In this document: one piece after another, positions 6,850-14,767 of the stretch
Numbering within the stretch: position 1 is the stretch's first letter
Layout: each line of letters starts with the position of its first letter
Source of the DNA: Thermodesulfovibrio sp.
GTDB lineage: Bacteria > Nitrospirota > Thermodesulfovibrionia > Thermodesulfovibrionales > JdFR-85
Length of the DNA: 14,857 bases
Reading direction: 5' to 3'
Assembly (NCBI GenBank): GCA_027050975.1
Contig: JALUAR010000133.1
Coordinates: forward strand, 1 to 14,857
Made by a program: the position numbers and the translations under genes
The notes under the pieces: model-generated
The model's database searches: none
What the model saw: the letters and a program-made list of their open reading frames with translations, nothing else
Told to the model about the DNA's origin: nothing

Positions 6850-8172
6850 TTAATACTTATCCCTAACTTTACTATTTCCATTGGGCTTATACAATGTTGT
6901 CCATTGAAGCAGAGGACGTACGACCCCTTTTATTCGTCCAAGATAATTTCCCCTTGCCGACTCAACATGGGCATCTTCATAAACATGAAATGCAACAGCC
7001 TGATGCTCATGAACCTGTAGCTCAACAGGTTCCATAGTTGCTATCGCAGCTGACACGAAAAACAACCCTTCAGTAAGAAAGTTCCCCGGAATCCACGCGG
7101 TGCTAACGTAATGTCCCGCAGATCTTGCCTTATGTTTCCATATAGGATCTTGATCTAAGGTAACAAACACCCTGATTCCTTCCTCATTATCTACATGAAA
7201 ATGAGGAAGTAATATGTATCCTGGTTTTAACACCTCATACTCCATCTGAAGTCCGACAGACTTACTGATATCAAATGAGTCGTTAACTACTCCCTCATCA
7301 GTAATAATTTTTATTGATATCAGTCGTACAATGCTGCTTCCAGGTGCCTGGATTATGTCCCATTCACGCATCGATGCGACCTTGGAATCCAGAGAAAGAT
7401 AATCCTTAATCACCTCATGGGAAGGTCCGTCCTGAATAATCCTTCCCTTCTCGAGCAAAATAGCTCTCTCACACAACTTAGATACAGCTGGCATGTTATG
7501 TGAGACAAAAAGCACAGTTCTGCCTTCTTTTCCCACATCCTGCATTTTACTAATACATTTTTTCTGAAACCTTGCATCCCCAACCGCCAACACCTCATCA
7601 ACAAGAAGAATTTCCGGTTCCAAATGAGCAGCTACAGCAAAGGCAAGCCGCAAGTACATTCCACTGGAATAGTGTTTCACCGGTGTGTCGATAAATTTTT
7701 CTATCTCGGCAAATGCCACTATTTCGTCAAATTTTCTGATTATCTCATCTTTTCTCATTCCAAGTATGGCACCACTGAGGAAGATATTTTCTCTCCCTGT
7801 AAGCTCCGGATGAAACCCTGTCCCCACCTCCAACAGGGAACCTACACGTCCGTAAATTTCAGCATAGCCTTCCGTAGGTTCTGTTATTCTGGACAGTATC
7901 TTTAGCAATGTACTTTTCCCGGCACCGTTTCTTCCTATAAGACCGACAATCTCTCCCTGCTTTATCTCTATATTTATATCTTTCAGCGCCCATATAATCT
8001 CATCCAGTTCAGCAGCACCTGTAGCCTGTCCTTTCAACAGTTTATACACTCGTCGAAAGGGAGCAACAAAGGCGTTTGAAATCGAATCGCGCAAGGTCTG
8101 ATAGTTGCCCTGTGTTCTTCCGATATGATACCGTTTGCTTATCTTCTCAAGTTTGATTGCTATATTCCCCAT
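6850..8172 (-). CDS. wzt: ABC transporter ATP-binding protein for polysaccharide export (Wzt-like, with C-terminal extension)
   Basis: This 440-residue ATPase powers export of a lipid-linked polysaccharide through its membrane partner, encoded just upstream. The Walker A motif is GLIGRNGAGKST (77-88), the signature is HYSSGMYLRLAFA (about 167-179), Walker B is ILLVDEVLAVGD (188-199), and the H-loop His is 225 in FVSHNM. The N-terminal segment before Walker A, with TLRDSISNAF, is typical of the Wzt/TagH/RfbB branch. Residues about 265-430 form a C-terminal beta domain of the Wzt_C kind. In E. coli O9a this domain recognises the modified non-reducing end of the finished chain. The start ATG is preceded by TAAGG, which overlaps the permease stop codon, so the two genes are translationally linked. 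The stop lies 220 bases before the sulfotransferase gene. Confidence 0.93.
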   Translation of the reverse strand: MGNIAIKLEKISKRYHIGRTQGNYQTLRDSISNAFVAPFRRVYKLLKGQATGAAELDEIIWALKDINIEIKQGEIVGLIGRNGAGKSTLLKILSRITEPTEGYAEIYGRVGSLLEVGTGFHPELTGRENIFLSGAILGMRKDEIIRKFDEIVAFAEIEKFIDTPVKHYSSGMYLRLAFAVAAHLEPEILLVDEVLAVGDARFQKKCISKMQDVGKEGRTVLFVSHNMPAVSKLCERAILLEKGRIIQDGPSHEVIKDYLSLDSKVASMREWDIIQAPGSSIVRLISIKIITDEGVVNDSFDISKSVGLQMEYEVLKPGYILLPHFHVDNEEGIRVFVTLDQDPIWKHKARSAGHYVSTAWIPGNFLTEGLFFVSAAIATMEPVELQVHEHQAVAFHVYEDAHVESARGNYLGRIKGVVRPLLQWTTLYKPNGNSKVRDKY

Positions 8173-8178
8173 GGTGCC

Positions 8179-9051
8179 TTAAACCACATCTGCAAATGTT
8201 TTTTCCATCCTCTTGAAATAATAGAAGCCGCTTACAAGCAGAACAATTCCTACAATAGAGGAGACGAGTATAATCGGTCCTGGGGCAGTGTCTGTTCCTA
8301 ATAAAGCCCAACGAAATCCCTCTATTACACCCGACATAGGATTGATTCCGTAAACTGTCTTCCAGGGCTCAGGAAGCAGGCTGCTGGGGTAGGCAATAGG
8401 TGTTGCAAAAAGCCAGGCCTGTGTAATGAATGGCAATATGTAACGGATATCTCTGAACTGAACATTCATTGCCGACAACCATAACGAAACTCCGAGGGAG
8501 GTAACAAAAGCCAGAAACAGGAAAAATGGCAGCCAGATTATGTTCTGAGTTGGCACTATTCCGAAATAGAGCATCATTATCAGCAAAACAATAAAGGCTA
8601 AAACAAAGTCAACTACTCCTGACAGCACATTAGAAATCGGAATGGCAAGACGGGGGAAATATACTTTTTTAATAAGATTGGCATTAGCCACAAGGCTATT
8701 CGAAGCCTTGTTCATTCCATTAGCAAAAAAGGTCCACGGCACGAGTGCAGAATAGCTAAAAATAGGATAAGGGATACCGTCAGACGGAATTTTTGCTAAC
8801 TTTCCGAAGAAAAGACTAAAAATTATCATTGTAAAGAAGGGCTGAATTATTGCCCAGGCGGCTCCCAGAACAGTCTGCTTGTACCTAACCTTTATATCGC
8901 GCCATGTGAGAAAGTACAAAAGCTCTCGATACTCCCACAACTCTTTAAGTTTAAGTGAAACCCATCCTCTCGAAGGCTCTATACGAACAAAAGGCACTGC
9001 TGTTGCTTCCGGTTTCTCTGTTGTTGATACCAAAATCTCGTCAGTTTTCAT
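8179..9051 (-). CDS. wzm: ABC-2 type permease for polysaccharide export (Wzm-like)
   Basis: This inner-membrane permease of about 290 residues partners the Wzt-like ATPase encoded next. After a hydrophilic N terminus comes the conserved membrane-entry segment LLYFLTWRDIKVRYKQ, then VLGAAWAIIQPFFTMIIF, and further hydrophobic helices, giving about six membrane spans. The late segment PLLPEPW-like loop and GINPMSGVIEGFRWALLG are hallmarks of O-antigen and teichoic acid exporters. An in-frame GTG at 9060 would give three extra residues. That GTG lies inside the AGAGGTG ribosome site, so I place the start at the ATG at 9051, with six-base spacing. The gene then overlaps the end of the nucleotidyltransferase gene by 11 bases. 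The length is normal for the family. Confidence 0.92.
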   Translation of the reverse strand: MKTDEILVSTTEKPEATAVPFVRIEPSRGWVSLKLKELWEYRELLYFLTWRDIKVRYKQTVLGAAWAIIQPFFTMIIFSLFFGKLAKIPSDGIPYPIFSYSALVPWTFFANGMNKASNSLVANANLIKKVYFPRLAIPISNVLSGVVDFVLAFIVLLIMMLYFGIVPTQNIIWLPFFLFLAFVTSLGVSLWLSAMNVQFRDIRYILPFITQAWLFATPIAYPSSLLPEPWKTVYGINPMSGVIEGFRWALLGTDTAPGPIILVSSIVGIVLLVSGFYYFKRMEKTFADVV

Positions 9052-9829
9052 TCCATTCACCTCTGATCTCCGTTATCATTTCATTAATAGCCTTAATCAA
9101 ATCCTCCGTTGTACCTATGTCGACACAAACTCCGTTGTCAAAGAACTCTCCCCTCACAGAAAGACCATGTTCGATTGCAGCCTGGATCACATCGCTTAAA
9201 TACAGTTCGCCCTCTTTATTTCGACTCTCTTCAGAATTAATGTATCTGTTCATGAATCGTGTAAAAGCAGGTGTCCAGACGGCTATTACCCAGGTATAAT
9301 TAGACGACGCCTTTTCCGGTTTAACCAATACACGGCAGATCCTGCCATCTTCAGAGGTCTCGACAATATCCCATTTTTCCTTTCTTTCAACAGGAAAAAG
9401 CCCTAACACTATGTCTGCATCGGTATCTTCAAGATGTCTTCTCAGATTCCTGAAGGCATCTGCGGGTTTGAAAAGAATATCGGGAAAGCCAAAGGCAATA
9501 TTCGTTCTTTCGACAAAAGGATAGGCATGGTCCAGCGTATACGGAACCCCTTCCGTATCCCTGACTACCACATATGCCAGGCTCATATCTAAAAGATCAT
9601 GGGAAAAATAGTTCGGAATATCCCATTTGCCTTTACGCATCACAATATAGGTTTTTGTTATTCCCGCTATTCGCATTTTTTCTAATAAATAATGACAGGA
9701 GACTTTTGCTCTCAACTCTCCCTCTTTACCGTATGTGTCAAAACCGATGGGAAAAAGCTCTTTGCTGAATGGTAAGGGGGAAAGACGTGAGGCCCTTCCA
9801 CCTGCAGGTATCAATCCGACTATCTCCAT
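9041..9829 (-). CDS. Sugar-1-phosphate nucleotidyltransferase, RmlA-like variant
   Basis: The enzyme probably joins a sugar 1-phosphate to a nucleoside triphosphate and so makes an activated sugar. The N terminus MEIVGLIPAGGRASRLSPLP is followed by FSKELFPIGF. This is the nucleotide-binding loop of the RmlA/GlmU superfamily, but with GGRASRL in place of the common GGxGTRL. AFGFPDILF and a C-terminal VCVDIGTTEDLIKAI segment also fit the fold. At about 262 residues it is a little shorter than classical RmlA. The exact sugar and nucleotide cannot be read from the sequence. A GTG at 9835 is an alternative start, but it overlaps the AAGGTG ribosome site and leaves the ATG at 9829 as the better choice. 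The upstream SDR stop codon also overlaps that ribosome site, so translation is coupled. Confidence 0.85.
   Translation of the reverse strand: MEIVGLIPAGGRASRLSPLPFSKELFPIGFDTYGKEGELRAKVSCHYLLEKMRIAGITKTYIVMRKGKWDIPNYFSHDLLDMSLAYVVVRDTEGVPYTLDHAYPFVERTNIAFGFPDILFKPADAFRNLRRHLEDTDADIVLGLFPVERKEKWDIVETSEDGRICRVLVKPEKASSNYTWVIAVWTPAFTRFMNRYINSEESRNKEGELYLSDVIQAAIEHGLSVRGEFFDNGVCVDIGTTEDLIKAINEMITEIRGEWNEN
9058..9064 (-). promoter_or_regulatory. Ribosome binding site deciding the wzm start
   Basis: AGAGGTG on the minus strand lies six bases before the ATG at 9051. Its last three bases are the GTG that would be the alternative start at 9060, which argues for the ATG. Confidence 0.55.
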
Positions 9830-9836
9830 GGACACC

Positions 9837-10580
9837 TTACACGATCTTCCTAAAAGGCCTGATATTGATATCTGTGACCTCTGCCGTTTGGGGAAGAGAT
9901 AGCAGATTTAAAACCGTTATGGCAACATCTTCAGGTTGTAGCAGTCTGCTCAGAATCGACTCCTTATCCGTTATTCCTTCTTTCTCAATCACAGCCTCCT
10001 GCATGGGAGTGGCTGTTCTTCCGGGAAAAACGGTGATTACCTTCACACCCTGCTCGTTAACCTCATCACGCAGGCTATCGGCAACAGCCTTTAATGCATG
10101 CTTTGTTGCAGAATAAGAAGCAAGATTGGCTTTGGCCTTCAGTCCCACGCTGGAGTTTATGAATATGATCTGTCCTTTTTGTAATCTTATATTCGGAAGA
10201 AAAACCTGAGAAAGGAGATACGGAGCTCTTACATTGATTTTATACAGCTCATCAAACTCTTCAATAGGAGAATTCTCTATACTTCCCATATGGAATATGC
10301 CCGCGCTATGAATAAGGATATCCACTCTCCCCATGTCTGTCTCAATCAGATCCTTCAGTTTTCGGATATCCTCCGAAGAGGAAAGGTCAACACTGTAACT
10401 CCTCGATCTGGGTGAGAACTCTTTGACCTCCTTAAGCACAGAGGCAAGCCTCTCTCTGCTACGACCGAGCATGCATAAGATAACACCCTTTCTGGCAAGG
10501 ATAATGCTAATTGCTCTTCCAATTCCACTACTTGCACCTGTTACTATCGCCACCTTCTCCGCAAGATTATCTCTATCCAT
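9837..10580 (-). CDS. Short-chain dehydrogenase/reductase (classical SDR)
   Basis: This 247-residue cytoplasmic oxidoreductase has the cofactor loop TGASSGIG (14-21), LGRSRERL as the specificity region after strand 2 (the Arg residues favour NADP), SAGI (92-95), and the catalytic set Asn116, Ser143, Tyr156 and Lys160 (YSATK). VFPGRTATPM is the usual post-catalytic segment. The length is standard. The start is supported by AAAGGAG about eight bases upstream, and the first codons overlap the stop of the DUF4910 gene. In this context it may reduce a keto group of a nucleotide sugar or a related metabolite, but many SDRs share these motifs, so the substrate is open. Confidence 0.9.
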   Translation of the reverse strand: MDRDNLAEKVAIVTGASSGIGRAISIILARKGVILCMLGRSRERLASVLKEVKEFSPRSRSYSVDLSSSEDIRKLKDLIETDMGRVDILIHSAGIFHMGSIENSPIEEFDELYKINVRAPYLLSQVFLPNIRLQKGQIIFINSSVGLKAKANLASYSATKHALKAVADSLRDEVNEQGVKVITVFPGRTATPMQEAVIEKEGITDKESILSRLLQPEDVAITVLNLLSLPQTAEVTDINIRPFRKIV

Positions 10581-11892
10581 CCACGAACTCCTTTAAAAGA
10601 CCTTTATCCCGAAGCATCTGGGCTACCTCACAAATAAGTTCGAAATCATATCCGGATCTCTCTGAAATATCCAACAATGAGTTGCTTCCGTCTGACATAT
10701 TAAGCACCCAGAGCATGGCCAACTCTCTCTCTCTTCTATTATCGCCTCCTGTCAACTGATAAAGTCCTCTTCTTCCTAACTGGGGCTCACACTTTGGATT
10801 AGTATTCAAGAATCTCTTGTTTTCTTCCAGAACTTTAATTATGGATAGAAATACCGAAAATGACTCTGAGAGATTCGTTGGGTTTACTAATGCCAGATTG
10901 TCTGCTGATGTATGATACTCTGGATACTCACCATGAGGTGTTCTCATCAGACAGCCTATGGGAAGATTAAAACCAGGCGAGCAGTATTGTCTTTCGTCAT
11001 ATCCGAAAGGTGTAAAATCAACAATTTTGTATTCATGCCCGGAGTTTTTCAATACATTCTCAACCGTTTTGTCAATCTCTGTATTTCCCCTGCGACTTCT
11101 TTTATAGGTAAATCCTCCTGAATCACCGACACATGCAACAACAAGTCCACATCTTATTCTTTCTACCTTGTCTTCATTCCGGGCCAGCCACGTTATTGAG
11201 CCGATTGTTCCGGGTATAAAAAGAAACCTGTAGGAGTACCTGGAGTTTGCATCCGAAAGGTATCTGCCGAGACAGACTGACAGTGCCATTCCTGAGAGAT
11301 TGTCATTACAAAGTGAGGGATGGCAGATGTGAGTTGATATTAAAATCTCTTCATCACTTTCACCCTTGACATAATACTCACCGTAAGTTAATGAACCATC
11401 TTCAAGAGAGGCATCTATTAACACTTCATACTCCTCATCCTCTTTTAAATTCAAAAATTGATTATGTGCCATGCAGAACCCCCAGTTCTCTTTATAATAG
11501 GAGGTTCTGTACGGTATCCAATTCGGCCTGTCCGGCATAGTGAATATATGCTCTTTTAACTCACCGTATGAGACCCTCTTTCTGACAGGAATACTATAGT
11601 TCAGAACGTGAAGGTTTGAGTTCTTGAAATCTATTATCTCTCTACCTGTAGAATCTTTTATATAAGCACCCCTTATATTCCACTCCTTTGGAACCGTCCA
11701 GTCAAACACCTGAGTACCTGACGGAACTTCTAAAATCTCCAGATCAATATATTTTTTAATGATATTAAGTGTTTTTCTATTACCCTCACCCGTTATGCTC
11801 CTGGGGATAGGATAAAGTCTCCTGATCAGATTGTACATTTCCTCGCCTGCCTGCTGTATGTCTATCTCTCCTGTCATCTCTGACATGCTCAT
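10573..11892 (-). CDS. DUF4910/DUF2172 aminopeptidase-like protein with C-terminal winged helix
   Basis: This 439-residue protein belongs to a family widespread in polysaccharide loci, whose fold resembles M28 zinc aminopeptidases. The N-terminal part has YPIPRSITGEG (27-37). A DUF2172-like insert follows (WTVPKEWNIRGAYI, about 65-78). The metal-site region has His188, His191 and Asp197 in STHICHPSLCNDNLSG. PGTIGSITWLA (227-237), Asp257, FGYDERQYCSPG (296-307) and His327 in EYHTSADN then follow. Residues about 363-435 look like the winged-helix domain that ends these proteins. The reaction is unknown. Candidates are amide hydrolysis or amide bond formation on a modified sugar. The ribosome site before the first ATG is weak. 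Start codons at residues 3 or 6 are possible. It is three bases after the epimerase gene and clearly in its operon. Confidence 0.85.
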   Translation of the reverse strand: MSMSEMTGEIDIQQAGEEMYNLIRRLYPIPRSITGEGNRKTLNIIKKYIDLEILEVPSGTQVFDWTVPKEWNIRGAYIKDSTGREIIDFKNSNLHVLNYSIPVRKRVSYGELKEHIFTMPDRPNWIPYRTSYYKENWGFCMAHNQFLNLKEDEEYEVLIDASLEDGSLTYGEYYVKGESDEEILISTHICHPSLCNDNLSGMALSVCLGRYLSDANSRYSYRFLFIPGTIGSITWLARNEDKVERIRCGLVVACVGDSGGFTYKRSRRGNTEIDKTVENVLKNSGHEYKIVDFTPFGYDERQYCSPGFNLPIGCLMRTPHGEYPEYHTSADNLALVNPTNLSESFSVFLSIIKVLEENKRFLNTNPKCEPQLGRRGLYQLTGGDNRRERELAMLWVLNMSDGSNSLLDISERSGYDFELICEVAQMLRDKGLLKEFVDG

Positions 11893-11895
11893 AGG

Positions 11896-12438
11896 TTATA
11901 TTTCTTTGTCCATCATAAAATCCGGATAGTTATTGTCTCTCTCTGAAATTACTTTAACCTCAACTGGCCAGTAGATATTAAAGAATGGGTCATTCCACCT
12001 GATACCTCTTGAATAGTCAGGCTGATAAAATTCGGACATCTGATAAATAATTTCGGTTTCATCCTCTAAAGTGATAAAGCCGTGGGCAAATCCTTCCGGA
12101 ACAAAAAGCATCTTCCTGTTTTTCTCCGAAAGGATTACTGAAATCCATTGAGCAAATGTTTTCGAGTTAGGTCTCAGGTCAATAATCACATCATATACAG
12201 CTCCTTTAACACATCTAACCAGTTTAGCCTCTTCATAAGGAGAAGCCTGGTAATGCATTCCCCTCAAAGTGCCTTTCTTTTTGTTAAATGATATGTTACA
12301 TTGAACGATGTTGCTGTTAAGTCCATGATTTTCGAATTCTCTCTTACAAAAAGTACGAGCGAAAAACCCTCTTTCATCACTTAGAAGTTCAGGCTCTATT
12401 ACGAAAGCTCCCTTAAGCTTTGTTTCATGAAACATCAT
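11896..12438 (-). CDS. rfbC: dTDP-4-dehydrorhamnose 3,5-epimerase family protein (RmlC-like)
   Basis: This 180-residue cupin enzyme inverts C3 and/or C5 of a 4-keto-6-deoxy nucleotide sugar. Visible family signatures are SDERGFFARTF (20-30), GTLRGMHYQ with catalytic His62, VRCVKGAVYDVIIDLR (74-89), FVPEGFAHGF (112-121), Tyr132 and Tyr138 around IIYQMSEFY, and GIRWNDP (145-151). Asp168 near the end corresponds to the Asp paired with the catalytic His. The length is normal. With both His62 and Tyr132 present it may do either single or double epimerisation; sequence alone does not separate these. It starts a few bases after the methyltransferase stop codon. Substrate supply needs a 4,6-dehydratase, which is not in this window. 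Confidence 0.92.
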   Translation of the reverse strand: MMFHETKLKGAFVIEPELLSDERGFFARTFCKREFENHGLNSNIVQCNISFNKKKGTLRGMHYQASPYEEAKLVRCVKGAVYDVIIDLRPNSKTFAQWISVILSEKNRKMLFVPEGFAHGFITLEDETEIIYQMSEFYQPDYSRGIRWNDPFFNIYWPVEVKVISERDNNYPDFMMDKEI

Positions 12439-12444
12439 GACAGT

Positions 12445-13683
12445 TCAGATTATCTTCACTTCAGGAATCAGTATTACAAATTTTCCATTCCAGTAACGGA
12501 TATAAGAGAGTTGCTGCATTATCTCATCCTTAAGGTTCCAGGGCAGTATCACCACATAGTCAGGTTTGGTTTCCTTTATCCTATCTGGATGATAAATAGG
12601 GATGCGAGAGCCCGGCAAATAGCATCCCTGCTTATGAGGGTTTCTGTCTACAGTGTACTCAAGAAAATCGGTTCGGATACCACAGTAATTCAGAAGAGTG
12701 TTACCTTTGGCAGGAGCACCATATCCGACGATACTTTTGCCCTCTCTTTTTGCATTTATAAAAAATTCAAGGATACGGCGTTTTGTCTCTATGACCTGAA
12801 AATGAAACGACTGGTAGAAGGCCAAACTTCGAAAACCCTTTGCATTCTCTCTTGTTAAAAGCTCTGTCACATTCTCGGTAACCGGTTTTGATGTATCATC
12901 TCTATGTCGGACATAGATTCTCAAAGAGCCTCCATGAGTTGGTAACTCCTCAACATCAAAAATTACAAGATCCTGCTTTTCAAAAATCCTGTTTACAGTC
13001 ATAAAAGAAAAATAAGAGAAATGCTCATGATAGATAGTGTCAAACTGGTTTTCCTCAATCAGACGGAGCAGATGAGGAAATTCCATAGTGATAATACCTT
13101 CAGGCTTCAATAGTATCTTCATTCCTTCCACAAAGTCATTCAAATCAGGCACATGGGCTAAAACATTATTTCCGATAATTAGATCGGCAAATTTATTCTC
13201 CTGAGCCAGTTGCTTCACAGTGGATGTATTAAAGAACCGAACCAATGTTGGGATCCCTTTGTCCCGTGCCACTTCAGCAACATTCTGAGCCGGCTCAATC
13301 CCGAGAACAGGGATCCCACGCTGTACAAAATACTGAAGGAGATAGCCATCGTTGCTTGCTATTTCAACAACAAAGCTCTTTGCCGTGTAGCCAAAACGTT
13401 TTGTGACCATATCCACATAATTCTCGGCATGTCTGAGCCATGATTCCGAATAGGAGGAAAAGTAGACGTAGTTACTGAAGATATTCTCAGCAGACTCTAT
13501 CTCCGGCAGCTGCACTAAAAAACACGAATCGCATATATAAACATGGAGTGGATAAAAAGGCTCCATTTTGTTTAACTGGTCCTGTCGCAGATATGAGTTG
13601 GCAAGGGGAGAAGAGCCAAGATCAACAAAGGTGTATTGAAGTTGGTTATTGCAAAACCGGCACGAATTGTTTGTTTCTATCAT
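12445..13683 (-). CDS. Nucleotide-sugar C-methyltransferase, class I SAM-dependent with N-terminal zinc domain
   Basis: The 412-residue protein has the three-part layout of deoxysugar C-methyltransferases such as TylC3 and TcaB9. A zinc module comes first, with Cys8/Cys11 and Cys51/Cys54 (CRFC and CDSC) and PLANSYL between them. The SAM domain follows, with VEIASNDGYLLQYF (103-115), GIEPA (128-132) and NNVLAHVPDLNDF (172-184, His177). The C-terminal domain has SIVGYGAPAKGNTLLNYCG and a VDRNPHKQG segment. The Tyr218-His-Glu-His221 motif matches the region proposed to be catalytic in TcaB9, and NYVYFSSYSESW (71-82) is also conserved. It probably adds a methyl group to C3 of a 4-keto sugar nucleotide, giving a branched-chain deoxysugar. 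The ATG follows AAGGA by eight bases and overlaps the preceding gene by 38 bases. Confidence 0.93.
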   Translation of the reverse strand: MIETNNSCRFCNNQLQYTFVDLGSSPLANSYLRQDQLNKMEPFYPLHVYICDSCFLVQLPEIESAENIFSNYVYFSSYSESWLRHAENYVDMVTKRFGYTAKSFVVEIASNDGYLLQYFVQRGIPVLGIEPAQNVAEVARDKGIPTLVRFFNTSTVKQLAQENKFADLIIGNNVLAHVPDLNDFVEGMKILLKPEGIITMEFPHLLRLIEENQFDTIYHEHFSYFSFMTVNRIFEKQDLVIFDVEELPTHGGSLRIYVRHRDDTSKPVTENVTELLTRENAKGFRSLAFYQSFHFQVIETKRRILEFFINAKREGKSIVGYGAPAKGNTLLNYCGIRTDFLEYTVDRNPHKQGCYLPGSRIPIYHPDRIKETKPDYVVILPWNLKDEIMQQLSYIRYWNGKFVILIPEVKII

Positions 13684-14755
13684 TACTCAGATCCTTTCTG
13701 GAGTTGTAATTATTTATCCATTCCAGTTTTTCATTCAAAAGTCCTTTCTCATACAATTCAGTCAAAACCTTTAAACGCATAAAACTTGAGTTTCTGAAGT
13801 CAGAATTATCAAAACTCATGGTCTCCAAGCCTTCCTTCAATTCCTTAATACTGGTAATGAGATCGACTTCAGGTTGATAATCAGGAGCCAGCTTTTGAAA
13901 AAGCTCAAAGTTTACTCTGTAGGATCTTTTATCTGGCGGAGCATTTTTATTTATTGAGATTTCCACATCTGGAATCACTCTGGCAACAGCCTCTGCAAGG
14001 TCCTTCACCTGATAATTCCATTCATCCGAGCCGACATTTACAGCCAGGAAAGGACCACCATCATAGATATCACGGACAATTGCCCAGTCAATTGCTCTTG
14101 CCATATCTTTTATGTTTATTAATGGCCTCCACGGAGTGCCGTCACTTAAGACGGTGATTTTTTTGCAAGAAACAGCACAGGCAACAAAATCATTAAGCAC
14201 CAGATCAAGTCTCAGTCGCTCACTCATTCCACAGGCAGTCGAGAATCTGAGACTTGTAACCTTGAATTGCTTGTCAGCCAACTCTTTAAGATATCTTTCC
14301 GTGTTGATCTTTGATTTCGCATATGCTGTCAGAGGATTCAAAGGAGAGTTCTCTGTTCGTGGCTTATCATCAGCCGATCCATACATACTGCAGCTTGATG
14401 CATATACAAATGACTTTACTCCAGCTTTTTTTGCATATTCTGCAAGCCTTATGCTTGCATGATAATTTATATCGAATGTAACCTTCTCAAAACGTTTTCC
14501 CATGGGATCATTGGAAATTGCTGCCAGATGTACGATAGCATCGAAACCACGCAAGAAATCTTCCGAGACGTTTCTGACATCAGCAAAATACTGCATGTCT
14601 ACCCTACACTCCGGAAGGATAGCAGCGTTTGTAAGACAGTTTGCGAAAAAACCCGTATCTAGTCCAACCAGCATCACATCGGCATAAGACTGTCTTAGTC
14701 GCTCTATTACTGTGGGACCTATGTATCCCATGTTTCCAGTAATCAGGATTCTCAT
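13646..14755 (-). CDS. NAD-dependent epimerase/dehydratase (extended SDR)
   Basis: The 369-residue enzyme is a nucleotide-sugar epimerase, dehydratase or reductase. It has the Rossmann loop ITGNMGYIGP (5-14), HLAAISNDP (76-84), and FVYASSCSMYGSA (116-128). Catalytic Tyr145 and Lys149 lie in TAYAKSK, and SLRFSTACGMS is also present. SSCSMYG takes the place of the usual SSxxVYG. The family often acts on 4-keto-6-deoxy sugars or as GDP/UDP-sugar epimerases. The exact reaction is not readable from the sequence. It is unlikely to be the missing 4,6-dehydratase, because the Thr-Asp-Glu catalytic triplet of that group is replaced by Ser-Cys-Ser. The start is supported by AGGAGA five bases upstream. 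Its last 38 bases overlap the methyltransferase gene. The final 20 or so residues are polar and look like a variable tail. Confidence 0.92.
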   Translation of the reverse strand: MRILITGNMGYIGPTVIERLRQSYADVMLVGLDTGFFANCLTNAAILPECRVDMQYFADVRNVSEDFLRGFDAIVHLAAISNDPMGKRFEKVTFDINYHASIRLAEYAKKAGVKSFVYASSCSMYGSADDKPRTENSPLNPLTAYAKSKINTERYLKELADKQFKVTSLRFSTACGMSERLRLDLVLNDFVACAVSCKKITVLSDGTPWRPLINIKDMARAIDWAIVRDIYDGGPFLAVNVGSDEWNYQVKDLAEAVARVIPDVEISINKNAPPDKRSYRVNFELFQKLAPDYQPEVDLITSIKELKEGLETMSFDNSDFRNSSFMRLKVLTELYEKGLLNEKLEWINNYNSRKDLSNDRNKQFVPVLQ

Positions 14756-14760
14756 AAGAT

Positions 14761-14766
14761 TCTCCT
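14761..14766 (-). promoter_or_regulatory. Ribosome binding site of the epimerase/dehydratase gene
   Basis: AGGAGA on the minus strand sits five bases before the ATG at 14755..14753, in the short gap after the stop codon of the preceding gene at 14770..14768. The tight spacing suggests the two genes are in one transcript. Confidence 0.6.
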
Positions 14767-14767
14767 T

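Noticed and set aside
8955..9299. Plus-strand frames of 106 and 114 codons opposite the wzm and nucleotidyltransferase junction
   Set aside because: They are shadows of two overlapping genes with strong family motifs; no ribosome site or domain supports them.
12427..12858. 143-codon plus-strand frame opposite the methyltransferase gene
   Set aside because: It is antisense to a gene with clear domains, its translation has no recognisable features, and the window has no other plus-strand gene.
13646..14755. Reading the epimerase/dehydratase as the missing sugar-nucleotide 4,6-dehydratase
   Set aside because: The catalytic region is SSCSMYG with Tyr145 and Lys149, without the Thr-Asp-Glu triplet typical of 4,6-dehydratases.
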